Shown here in pieces: positions 41,685 to 47,774 of a stretch of 47,774 bases of DNA. Origin of the DNA: Blastomonas sp. (lineage in GTDB: Bacteria > Pseudomonadota > Alphaproteobacteria > Sphingomonadales > Sphingomonadaceae); assembly GCF_030373265.1 (NCBI RefSeq), contig NZ_JAUCZC010000027.1, positions 1 to 47,774 of the forward strand. The letters are read 5' to 3'. Each line of letters starts with the position of its first letter. Within the stretch, counting starts at the first letter, position 1. A program made the position numbers and the translations under genes. Under the pieces are notes generated by a model. That model ran no database searches. It was not told the DNA's origin and saw nothing but the letters and a program-made list of their open reading frames with translations.

Positions 41685-42407
41685 TCAATTGAGCGGCCGG
41701 GCACACACGCTCAGCCCCAACCGGGTGAGGTCGTCGGCCAGCGCATTGGTGAGGATGGTGAGCGTGTTCGACAGCTCGGGCACCCATTTGCCGGTGGCAT
41801 CGATCGTCGGTGTGTCGTCGTTATAGCTGTTCTTGCTGGGGTTGCCCGACACCAGCGCGGTGGACACCGCCGGCATGCCGGCACGATCGACCCGCACATA
41901 GGCCGACGGCAGATCGCTGCGGAAGGTGAAGTTGGTACCCGCGCCTCCCGATGTCGGCGGAGCGCCGAGCGGCGGCGCGAGGAACGGGAACGTGTTCGGC
42001 AGCGGCTGATCGACCGCAGCGGGATTGACCGGAAGGTTGGCGAAGGTCGTTGCCGGATGGCGCGACAGATCAAGGAAGATCACCGCCAGCGTCACATCGA
42101 CCACCGGATCGAGATAGCGGCGGCCATTGGGAAAGCCCGCCGGCTGATTGAGATCGAGCTGCAAAACATCGGGCACCACCAGATTTGCCACCGTCCGGCC
42201 GGGGACGACCGTCTGGTTGAGGCATGGCCCGACATCGAAGCTGGTCGGCGTCGGGGTGGGCGGAGGCGTCGGTGTCGGCGTGGGGGCGACCGCGACGGGC
42301 GGAACCACGACCGGATTGGGCGCGGGATCGTTGCTGCCGCAGCCAGCGACCAGGGCGGACAGGGCCAGCAGCGAGACCAGCGTGAGCGATGCAGGGGTTT
42401 TGGTCAT
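41685..42407 (-). CDS. DUF4331-like lipoprotein with Pro/Thr linker
   Basis: A lipoprotein of about 240 residues. A lipobox LVAGC follows a hydrophobic leader, then a linker of Pro and Thr (PTPTPTPPPTPTPT) for about 20 residues, then a domain with features of the C-terminal half of DUF4331 (GPCLNQTVVPGRTVANLVVPDVLQLDL, VRVDRAGMPAVSTALVSG, NAYNDD-like NSYNDD). The ATG at 42407 is chosen because AGGAG lies nine bases before it; a TTG at 42416 is the alternative. It begins six bases after the stop of the other DUF4331 gene. Function unknown; it sits on the outer or inner membrane. Confidence 0.78.
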   Translation of the reverse strand: MTKTPASLTLVSLLALSALVAGCGSNDPAPNPVVVPPVAVAPTPTPTPPPTPTPTSFDVGPCLNQTVVPGRTVANLVVPDVLQLDLNQPAGFPNGRRYLDPVVDVTLAVIFLDLSRHPATTFANLPVNPAAVDQPLPNTFPFLAPPLGAPPTSGGAGTNFTFRSDLPSAYVRVDRAGMPAVSTALVSGNPSKNSYNDDTPTIDATGKWVPELSNTLTILTNALADDLTRLGLSVCARPLN

Positions 42408-42412
42408 GACAC

Positions 42413-43063
42413 TCAACTCCTGATCCGTGCAGAGGATGTCCAGATATCGAGCGGCTGCCCCCGGTCGATCAGGCCGCGCGGAATGCCGATGATGACGAAG
42501 GTCGAGTTGAGCCCGGCAAACCGGTTGCGCGCGTTGTTGAACGATAGATTGCCGGTGGCACGCGAATCGCGCAGGCCTTGCGGATCGAAATTGAACGGAT
42601 CGTCGAAGACCCCGGCGCGCACCATGATGCCGTTGCTGGTCGTTAGGTTGCGTTCCACCGGGCCGCGCAACAGGCTTTCGCCGGGCAGGTTGCGGACTTC
42701 GATCCCCGGATTCGCGCCATCGCGCCCGAAGCGGATCTCGATCGGAAATTCGATATCGGTCCGCGTGCCGGTGTTCGACACGTTGATCGTGTACAGCACG
42801 TCGGGATCGTAGAATCCGGGCAGGTTGGTCGCCGAAGGGCCGCCAAAGCCGATCGCGAGATACACGTTGTTGACGTCGTGGAAGGCGTAGAGATCGGCGA
42901 TATCGGCGGCAATGTCGAAGCCGACGGTGTTGGTGTCCGAGCCCGTTCGCGCAGGCGGATCGAAGTGATCAGCGGCCTCGAGCGCCTGGTAACCGGCAAC
43001 CCCGACAGCGCCCGCCATGAGTGCGCACGGCAACGCTACGCGAAACAATTGTCTGATGATCAT
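42413..43063 (-). CDS. DUF4331-like exported protein (N-terminal half)
   Basis: A 216-residue exported protein. Signal peptide or anchor at 8-30 (VALPCALMAGAVGVAGY), then EAADHFDPPARTG and DIAADIADLYAFHDVNNVYL, which are the hallmark opening blocks of DUF4331; VLYTINVSNTGTRTDIEFPIEIRFG follows. DUF4331 proteins elsewhere often carry both halves in one chain; here the halves seem to be on two adjacent genes. A GGGGG-rich site precedes the ATG. First gene of the operon with the lipoprotein and TPR genes. Confidence 0.8.
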   Translation of the reverse strand: MIIRQLFRVALPCALMAGAVGVAGYQALEAADHFDPPARTGSDTNTVGFDIAADIADLYAFHDVNNVYLAIGFGGPSATNLPGFYDPDVLYTINVSNTGTRTDIEFPIEIRFGRDGANPGIEVRNLPGESLLRGPVERNLTTSNGIMVRAGVFDDPFNFDPQGLRDSRATGNLSFNNARNRFAGLNSTFVIIGIPRGLIDRGQPLDIWTSSARIRS

Positions 43064-43109
43064 ACTCGCCCCCGTTTTGAAGAAACACTTCGCGGGCGAC
43101 CCTTTTTAT

Positions 43110-43138
43110 AATCTACGGCATAGTGGCTCGGTTGCCAA
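43110..43138 (-). promoter_or_regulatory. putative promoter of the DUF4331 operon
   Basis: On the minus strand TTGGCA (43133-43138), a spacer of 17 bases and TAGATT (43110-43115), giving a start near 43103 and a leader of about 40 bases before the ATG at 43063. The following TATAAAAAGG is AT-rich in a GC-rich setting. It lies in the 98-base gap after the glycosyltransferase stop. Confidence 0.45.
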
Positions 43139-43161
43139 ATGCTATTTCGTTGTCGGCGCAG

Positions 43162-44187
43162 TCAGGCGGCCAACGCTTCGGGCGCGGCAATCGGGACCAG
43201 AGCGCTCAGGAACTGCCGGGTGCTGGCCTCCCATGTGAAACCGCGGCCTGCTTCGGCGCACCCGTTGCGGTCGAGCAGCAGCGCGCCGGCAATTGCCTCC
43301 TTCAGATCCTCGTGCATCACGCCGGACGCCGGGCCGAGGACGTCGAGCGGGCCCGAGACCGGGAAGGCGGCGACGGGTGTGCCGCAGGCCATCGCCTCGA
43401 TCATCACCAGCCCGAAGGTGTCGGTGCGGCTGGGAAAGACGAAGACATCCGCGCCGGCATAATGGCCCGCCAGCGCCTCGCCCGATTGCGCGCCGACGAA
43501 GTGCGCGTGCGGATAGGCCCGCGCGAGCGTTTCGCGTGCCGGGCCGTCACCGACCACGACCTTGCTGCCGGGATGGTCGCTGGCGAGGAACGCCTCGATG
43601 TTCTTTTCCACCGCAACGCGGCCGACATAAAGCTGGATTGGACGCGGCAGGCCTGCATAAAGCGCGGGAGGCGCCGCAGACGGCGTGAAGCAGGCCAGAT
43701 CCACCCCGCGGCCCCAATGGACCACCTGATGCAGCCCCTGTTCGCGAAGCTGCTGCCGCACCGTTTCGGTCGAGACCAGGATGCTGGCGGCAGGCGCATG
43801 AAACCAGCGGATGAACGGCCAGAACATTGCGGCGGGCAAGCCCGTGCGCCGCGCGAGATAGTCCGGAAACTGGGTGTGATAGGCGGTGGTGAAAGGGTGG
43901 CCGTGGTTGAGGCAGAAGCGGCGTGCGGCGATGCCCAGCGGACCTTCGGTGGCGATGTGCACCGCATCGGGAGCAAATTCGGTGAGCTGCGCGCCCACGC
44001 CGTATCGCGTCGCCAGCGCGAGCCGGATCTCGGGATAGGACGGGCAGGGGATCGAGGCATATTGATCGGGCGAGACCACCAGCACGTCGTGGCCGAGGCC
44101 GCGCAGCCTTTCGGTGACCGAGCTCAAGGTCCGCACCACGCCATTGACCTGCGGCGCCCAGGCATCGGTGACGATCGCGATCTTCAT
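43162..44187 (-). CDS. GT4 glycosyltransferase, MgtA-like
   Basis: A 341-residue GT-B glycosyltransferase. Seen: KIAIVTDAWAPQVNGVVRTL at the start, a first-domain HTQFPDYLARRTGL, LYVGRVAVEKNIEAFL at the inter-domain start and the donor-binding segment FPSRTDTFGLVMIEAMACGTPVAAFP with its E(x7)E motif. Close relatives transfer mannose, glucose or glucuronate to diacylglycerol. GGAGG lies nine bases before the ATG. It begins 19 bases after the LpxH-like gene; the pair phosphoesterase plus glycosyltransferase suggests membrane glycolipid synthesis, for example when phosphate is short (inference). Confidence 0.86.
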   Translation of the reverse strand: MKIAIVTDAWAPQVNGVVRTLSSVTERLRGLGHDVLVVSPDQYASIPCPSYPEIRLALATRYGVGAQLTEFAPDAVHIATEGPLGIAARRFCLNHGHPFTTAYHTQFPDYLARRTGLPAAMFWPFIRWFHAPAASILVSTETVRQQLREQGLHQVVHWGRGVDLACFTPSAAPPALYAGLPRPIQLYVGRVAVEKNIEAFLASDHPGSKVVVGDGPARETLARAYPHAHFVGAQSGEALAGHYAGADVFVFPSRTDTFGLVMIEAMACGTPVAAFPVSGPLDVLGPASGVMHEDLKEAIAGALLLDRNGCAEAGRGFTWEASTRQFLSALVPIAAPEALAA

Positions 44188-44206
44188 CCTGCCGTCCTCC
44201 GTTCGC

Positions 44207-45148
44207 TTACGCCGCCTGAGGCTGCAGGGCGCTGGCGGTCTCGAGGTCCGCCTCGGCCGCCTGGCGCTGGGCGATGATGTCGGCCCAGTGCAGAACCTCC
44301 ATCCGTCCATCGAAATGCTCGACCAATGCGGTGCAGCCTTCGACCCAATCGCCGTCATTGTAATAGGCGACGCCGTTGATCTCGCGGATCTCGGCGGTGT
44401 GGATGTGTCCGCACACCACCCCGTCGACCCCGCGCTCGGAGGCCGCGCGGGCGACAAGTTCCTCGAAGCGCGAGATGAACTCGACCGCGTTCTTGACCTT
44501 GTGCTTGGCCATCTTGGACAGCGACCAATAGGACAGACCCAGCCGCTGGCGCACCCAGTTGACCGACAAGTTCATCCCCATCAGCGCGTGGTACAGCGTG
44601 TCGCCGACGAACGCGAGCCAGCGGTGGGCGAGCATGATTGTGTCGAACTCGTCGCCGTGCAGCACCATCAGACGGCGGCCGTCGGCGGTGTCGTGGAACG
44701 CCGCCCGGCGAATTTCGACCCCGCCGAAATTGAGCCCGGTGAACTGGCGGAACATCTCGTCATGGTTGCCGGGGATGTACACGATCCGCGTCCCGCGCTT
44801 GGCGCGCTTCAGGATGCGCCAGACGATGTCGTTATGCGCGGGCGGCCAGTAGAACTTCTTCTTCAGGCGCCAGCCATCGATGATATCGCCGACCAGATAC
44901 ATCGTCTCGCTGTCGACATGGTCGAGAAAATCGATGAGCATCGCGGCATTGCAGCCCTTGGTGCCCAGATGGACGTCCGAAATCCAGACGGTGCGATACC
45001 GCCGCCGCGCCTCGGATGTGGCCTCCGGGGTGTAGGGCTGGCCATCGGGAAACCCCGCAACGTTATCGAAAGTGCCGGTAGGCAAGCCGTTATTGCCATC
45101 GGCGCCGATCAGCGCGCTGATCTGTTCGCTGAAATCGTCCAGTGCCAT
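44207..45148 (-). CDS. LpxH-like metallophosphoesterase
   Basis: A 313-residue calcineurin-fold phosphoesterase of the UDP-2,3-diacylglucosamine diphosphatase-like group. All metal motifs are present: ISDVHLG (Asp58, His60), VGDIIDGW (Asp88), PGNHDE, LHGDEFD and GHIHTAEI. It is longer than E. coli LpxH (about 240 residues) because of an N-terminal extension of 50 residues and an inserted helical region (VKNAVEFISRFEELVARAA). It belongs with the alphaproteobacterial LpxH-like proteins whose true substrate may be another lipid phosphate. Upstream of, and probably co-transcribed with, the MgtA-like transferase. Confidence 0.86.
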   Translation of the reverse strand: MALDDFSEQISALIGADGNNGLPTGTFDNVAGFPDGQPYTPEATSEARRRYRTVWISDVHLGTKGCNAAMLIDFLDHVDSETMYLVGDIIDGWRLKKKFYWPPAHNDIVWRILKRAKRGTRIVYIPGNHDEMFRQFTGLNFGGVEIRRAAFHDTADGRRLMVLHGDEFDTIMLAHRWLAFVGDTLYHALMGMNLSVNWVRQRLGLSYWSLSKMAKHKVKNAVEFISRFEELVARAASERGVDGVVCGHIHTAEIREINGVAYYNDGDWVEGCTALVEHFDGRMEVLHWADIIAQRQAAEADLETASALQPQAA

Positions 45149-45285
45149 GCCGGTTCATGCTCCCGTGCGGAAAACTCTTCCCTCGGGACCACGCCAATGG
45201 CGGTCTAATGTGACATCTGGAATCGCATAGCGATGACGGGTTTGTGACAGACAGCGGTGCTGTGTGCGAAATCAGGACGGCCGCA

Positions 45286-46305
45286 TCAGCCGATTTCGAG
45301 CACGATCTTGCCGATCAGGTCGCCCGATTCCATCTGCGCATGCGCCTTTGCCGCCTCGGCCAAGGGATAGCGGCTGTGGATGATCGGCGACAGTTCGCCG
45401 GTGGCCACCAGCGGCCAGACCTCGCGCGAAATTTCGTCGGCAAGCAAGGCCTTGAAGGCGTTCGAGCGTGGGCGGAGCGTCGATCCGGTGAGCGTCAGCC
45501 GGCGGCGCATGATCTCGAGCACCGAAATCTCCGCCTTCATCCCGCCCTGCACCGCGATGGTGACATTGCGGCCATCATCGGCAAGGCACGCCATGTTGCG
45601 CGGCAAATAGCTGCCGCCGACCATGTCGAGCACGACGTTCACGCCCTTGCCACCGGTGAGCTTCTGCACTTCCTCGACAAAGTCGTGCGTCTTGTAGTTG
45701 ATCGCGTGCGCCGCGCCGATCTTCAACGCTGCGTCGCATTTGTCGTTGCTGCCGCAGGTGACGATGACATGCAGGTCGAAGAGCTTGCCCAGCTTGATCG
45801 CCATCGACCCGATGCCGCTGGTGCCGCCGTGGACCAGCACGGTTTCGCCGTCGCGGACATAGGCGCGCTGGAACAGGTTGTGCCACACGGTGAACAGGGT
45901 TTCGGGCAGCGCGGCAGCCTCGGCCATCGAAATGCCCGACGGGACGGTGAGGCAATGGTCGGTGCGGGCAATGCAGTATTCTGCGTAGCCGCCGCCAGCG
46001 ACCAGAGCGCAGACCGGCTGGCCGATCATCGCATCATCCGTATCGGGGCCGACCGCCACCACGGTTCCGGCGATTTCCAGCCCCGGGACGTGCGGGGCGC
46101 CGGGCGGCGGCGGATAGAAACCCTGACGCTGGATGACATCGGGCCGGTTGACGCCGGCGGCCGCGACGCGCACGAGCAGCTCGCCCTTGGCAGGCACCGG
46201 CACCGGCATCTCGCCTGCGACCAGAACCTCCGGCCCGCCGGGCTCGGCATAGTCGATGGCCTGCATGACTGATGGTATCACTGTGGCTGTTGCCAGAGCC
46301 GACAT
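45286..46305 (-). CDS. NAD(P)H-quinone oxidoreductase (MDR family, PIG3-like)
   Basis: A 339-residue zinc-independent medium-chain reductase. Seen: GELLVRVAAAGVNRPDVIQRQG, VPGLEIAGTVVAVG, LVHGGTSGIGSMAIKLGK (nucleotide-binding loop, AGTSGIGS-type) and VNVVLDMVGGSYL; no structural zinc Cys cluster. It resembles PIG3/TP53I3-type quinone oxidoreductases, which reduce quinones or enals with NADPH. The start at 46305 has AGGGGG six bases upstream and is preferred over ATG 46266. Divergent from the DUF1192 gene. Confidence 0.88.
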   Translation of the reverse strand: MSALATATVIPSVMQAIDYAEPGGPEVLVAGEMPVPVPAKGELLVRVAAAGVNRPDVIQRQGFYPPPPGAPHVPGLEIAGTVVAVGPDTDDAMIGQPVCALVAGGGYAEYCIARTDHCLTVPSGISMAEAAALPETLFTVWHNLFQRAYVRDGETVLVHGGTSGIGSMAIKLGKLFDLHVIVTCGSNDKCDAALKIGAAHAINYKTHDFVEEVQKLTGGKGVNVVLDMVGGSYLPRNMACLADDGRNVTIAVQGGMKAEISVLEIMRRRLTLTGSTLRPRSNAFKALLADEISREVWPLVATGELSPIIHSRYPLAEAAKAHAQMESGDLIGKIVLEIG

Positions 46306-46355
46306 CCCTTGCCCCCTGTTTTCGTGCGCTGTCAGCGGATTAGCGCGCGGTCATA

Positions 46356-46384
46356 TTGACAGTAAGCCTGTCTGGGTCAACACT
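46356..46384 (+). promoter_or_regulatory. divergent promoter region, DUF1192 / quinone reductase
   Basis: TTGACA (46356-46361) with a 17-base spacer to AACACT on the plus strand. TTGACC on the minus strand (46373-46378) faces it, forming a TTGAC-GTCAA inverted pair. The 87-base gap between the two divergent starts must hold both promoters. The -10 elements are weak, so this is tentative. Confidence 0.35.
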
Positions 46385-46392
46385 AAGCTCCC

Positions 46393-46593
46393 ATGGAACC
46401 CGATGAGAGCCTGTCGCGGCTGCGCGCCGATGCTGCCCAGAAACTGGGCACCGAGGACGTGGATGCCTATTCCGTGGACGAACTTGATGCACGGATCGCG
46501 CTGTGTCAGGCCGAGATTGCACGCTGCGAAGCGCGCAAGGCCTTTGCCACCCGGCACCGCGCCAGCGCCGAGGCGCTCTTCCGCAAGGGCTAG
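46393..46593 (+). CDS. DUF1192 family small protein
   Basis: A 66-residue protein of the alphaproteobacterial DUF1192 type: SVDELDARIALCQAEIARCEARKAFATRHRASAEALF is one long amphipathic helix, probably a coiled coil, with the family's conserved LDARI...EI core. Function unknown. No obvious ribosome-binding site precedes the ATG, so the message may be leaderless or short-leadered from the promoter at 46356. The next gene is clpA, 298 bases on. Confidence 0.8.
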   Translation: MEPDESLSRLRADAAQKLGTEDVDAYSVDELDARIALCQAEIARCEARKAFATRHRASAEALFRKG

Positions 46594-46627
46594 GCGCGCT
46601 GGCGCTCGCAGCTGCATGCCCGTCGGC

Positions 46628-46687
46628 CAGAATGATCTGGCCCGGAATGATCTGGCCCGGAATGATCTGGCCCAGAATGATCTGGCA
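46628..46687 (+). repeat. four tandem copies of a 15-bp repeat
   Basis: Unit CRGAATGATCTGGCC, four copies with no gaps (46628, 46643, 46658, 46673); the copies differ at one internal base and the last ends in A. 15 is a multiple of three and one plus frame would read NDLAR repeats, but that frame lacks a credible start and is not judged a gene. It lies between the DUF1192 and clpA genes. Confidence 0.9.
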
Positions 46688-46819
46688 TGGTCTTTGCTGT
46701 CATTATTCTTGAGCTTGGGCTTGCGCCCGGCTGGATTTGGCGAGACACTCGCCTATATTGATGTGTGAAAAGCGCCCCGGAGTGGATTTGGGGCAATGGC
46801 AATGAGGCGCTTGAACAAA

Positions 46820-46874
46820 GAGGCCCGGCTCTTTTTCCGGGCACATTGACTGTAAGACCGGGCCTCCCGCCCGG
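46820..46874 (+). promoter_or_regulatory. clpA leader with mutually exclusive GC hairpins
   Basis: Four related blocks: GCCCGG (46823-46828), CCGGGC (46837-46842), CCGGGC (46858-46863) and GCCCGG (46869-46874). Block 1 can pair with block 2 (6 bp, 8-base loop) or, extended to 9 bp, with block 3 (46820-46828 with 46858-46866); block 3 can pair with block 4 instead. The last stem ends 17 bases before the clpA ATG and could mask its ribosome-binding site. Confidence 0.5.
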
Positions 46875-46891
46875 CGCGGAGTATCGCTGCT

Positions 46892-47774
46892 ATGCCGTCC
46901 TTTGCCGAATCCCTCGAAAAAACGCTGCATCAGGCGCTGCACAATGCCGCCGACCGCCGCCATGAATATGCCACGCTGGAGCACCTGCTGCTCGCGCTGA
47001 TCGACGATGCCGATGCCGCGCAAGTGATGCAGGCCTGCGGTGTGGATCTGGGCGAGCTGGGCGATGCTGTGACGCACTATCTCGACAACGAGCTGGACTC
47101 GCTCAAGGTTGCCGAAAAGACCGATCCTGCGCCGACCTCCGGCTTCCAGCGCGTTGTCCAGCGCGCGATCCTGCATGTCCAGTCCTCGGGCAAGGACGTC
47201 GTCACCGGCGCCAATGTGCTGGTCGCGCTGTTCTCCGAGCGCGAGAGCTATGCGGTCTATTTCCTGCAGCAGCAGGACATGAGCCGCCTGGATGCGGTGA
47301 GCTATATCAGCCACGGCATCGGCAAGGGCGGCCAGGCGGTCGAACAGCGCAGCCCGCGCGGATCTGAGGAACCGCAGGAAGAAAAGCAGGACACCTCTGG
47401 CAAGCAGAAGAAGGACAGTGCGCTCGACCAGTTCACCGTCAATCTGAATGCGCGCGCGATGGCCGGCAAGATCGATCCGCTGATCGGTCGTGGTCCCGAG
47501 GTCGACCGCACGATCCAGATTCTGTGCCGCCGTTCGAAGAACAATCCGCTCTATGTGGGCGATCCCGGCGTCGGCAAGACCGCAATCGCCGAAGGCCTTG
47601 CGCGCAAGATCGTCGAGGGTGAAGTGCCCGAAGTGCTCGAAAAGGCGGTGATCTATTCGCTCGACATGGGCGCGCTGCTTGCCGGCACCCGCTATCGCGG
47701 CGACTTCGAGGAGCGCCTCAAGCAGGTCGTCTCCGAGCTCGAGAAGATGCCGCACGCGGTGCTGTTCATCGACG
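46892..47774 (+). CDS. clpA: ATP-dependent Clp protease ATP-binding subunit ClpA, 5' part
   Basis: The first 294 codons of clpA; the gene runs off the window. ClpA unfolds substrates and feeds them to ClpP. Seen: the double Clp-N repeat ([20 protein letters not shown]..., [12 protein letters not shown] at 29-40; [23 protein letters not shown] at 103-125), a charged linker at about 147-176, then AAA module 1 starting [15 protein letters not shown] with Walker A GDPGVGKT (223-230) and the beginning of Walker B (AVLFID) at the window end. [18 protein letters not shown] and the Clp-N type distinguish ClpA from ClpB. The adaptor ClpS is expected upstream in many bacteria but is not found here; the DUF1192 gene is in that place. 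Confidence 0.95.
   Translation, partial: MPSFAESLEKTLHQALHNAADRRHEYATLEHLLLALIDDADAAQVMQACGVDLGELGDAVTHYLDNELDSLKVAEKTDPAPTSGFQRVVQRAILHVQSSGKDVVTGANVLVALFSERESYAVYFLQQQDMSRLDAVSYISHGIGKGGQAVEQRSPRGSEEPQEEKQDTSGKQKKDSALDQFTVNLNARAMAGKIDPLIGRGPEVDRTIQILCRRSKNNPLYVGDPGVGKTAIAEGLARKIVEGEVPEVLEKAVIYSLDMGALLAGTRYRGDFEERLKQVVSELEKMPHAVLFID

Noticed and set aside
42238-42300. GT-rich microsatellite
   Set aside because: The repetitive bases encode the Pro/Thr linker of the DUF4331 lipoprotein, so coding constraint explains them.
43123-45208. plus-strand frames of 384 and 364 codons
   Set aside because: Antisense to the MgtA-like transferase and LpxH-like genes, both of which have complete catalytic motifs on the minus strand.
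46628-46687. CRISPR array
   Set aside because: The 15-bp units are contiguous with no spacers and no cas genes are near.
46256-46768. plus-strand frame with NDLAR repeats as a repeat protein
   Set aside because: It starts inside the divergent quinone reductase gene and overlaps the DUF1192 gene in another frame; no ribosome-binding site or protein-like composition.
46731-46770. heat-shock sigma-32 promoter of clpA
   Set aside because: CCTATATT resembles the alphaproteobacterial sigma-32 -10 element, but no CTTG lies at the required distance upstream.

Overview
This window looks like a piece of a GC-rich alphaproteobacterial chromosome, most likely from the Sphingomonadales. Two large TonB-dependent receptors, a TrcR/DUF1013 regulator, a DUF1192 protein and an alphaproteobacterial initiator tRNA support this. 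No insertion sequence, phage, plasmid or CRISPR element was seen. The genus cannot be fixed from the sequence; a cobalamin-binding AerR-like protein hints at, but does not prove, kinship with photosynthetic sphingomonads.

Layout. 1-109: 3' part of tRNA-fMet and its terminator. 145-3727 (minus): a GT4 glycosyltransferase with a C-terminal extension, overlapped by a GH130 protein. 4003-15456 (minus): an alginate-catabolism locus in the order gntR - PL6 lyase - PL17 oligoalginate lyase - MFS transporter - DEH reductase - KDG kinase - TonB receptor, with matching TTGGYAT palindromic operators at gntR, at PL6 and at the TonB receptor. 15783-18745: small hypotheticals, the B12-binding regulator and an N-formylglutamate amidohydrolase-like gene. 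18757-20528 (plus): two overlapping transglutaminase-like genes. 20723-26840 (plus): glyoxalase I, cupin, D-lactate dehydrogenase Dld, an AraC regulator and a second TonB receptor. 26939-31222 (minus): a membrane protein, APC permease, POT transporter and a small exported protein. 31290-34913 (minus): a VOC protein, GNAT protein and a SARP/TolB/TPR regulator. 35002-38357: RidA divergent from cytochrome b, a Moco lipoprotein and a cyclopropane synthase. 38349-43063 (minus): MBL hydrolase, TrcR, a TPR protein and two DUF4331 proteins. 43162-46305 (minus): GT4 glycosyltransferase, LpxH-like phosphoesterase and a quinone oxidoreductase. 46393 to the end (plus): DUF1192 and the start of clpA.

How the parts work together. 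The alginate genes form a full inferred route. The TonB receptor imports oligo-alginate across the outer membrane, PL6 and PL17 cut it to unsaturated monomer, which becomes DEH, and the MFS protein brings monomer through the inner membrane. The SDR reduces DEH to 2-keto-3-deoxygluconate and KdgK phosphorylates that for the Entner-Doudoroff pathway; the FCD-type GntR protein probably controls the set. In the 20.7-23.4 kb block, glyoxalase I and Dld suggest handling of methylglyoxal-derived D-lactate, although no glyoxalase II is recognisable beside them.

The most unusual signals are non-coding: the shared operators; a palindrome that holds two divergent start codons; a terminator-like hairpin flush with the trcR ribosome-binding site; and competing GC hairpins just before clpA. 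I did not find a clearly new multi-gene defence or mobile system.
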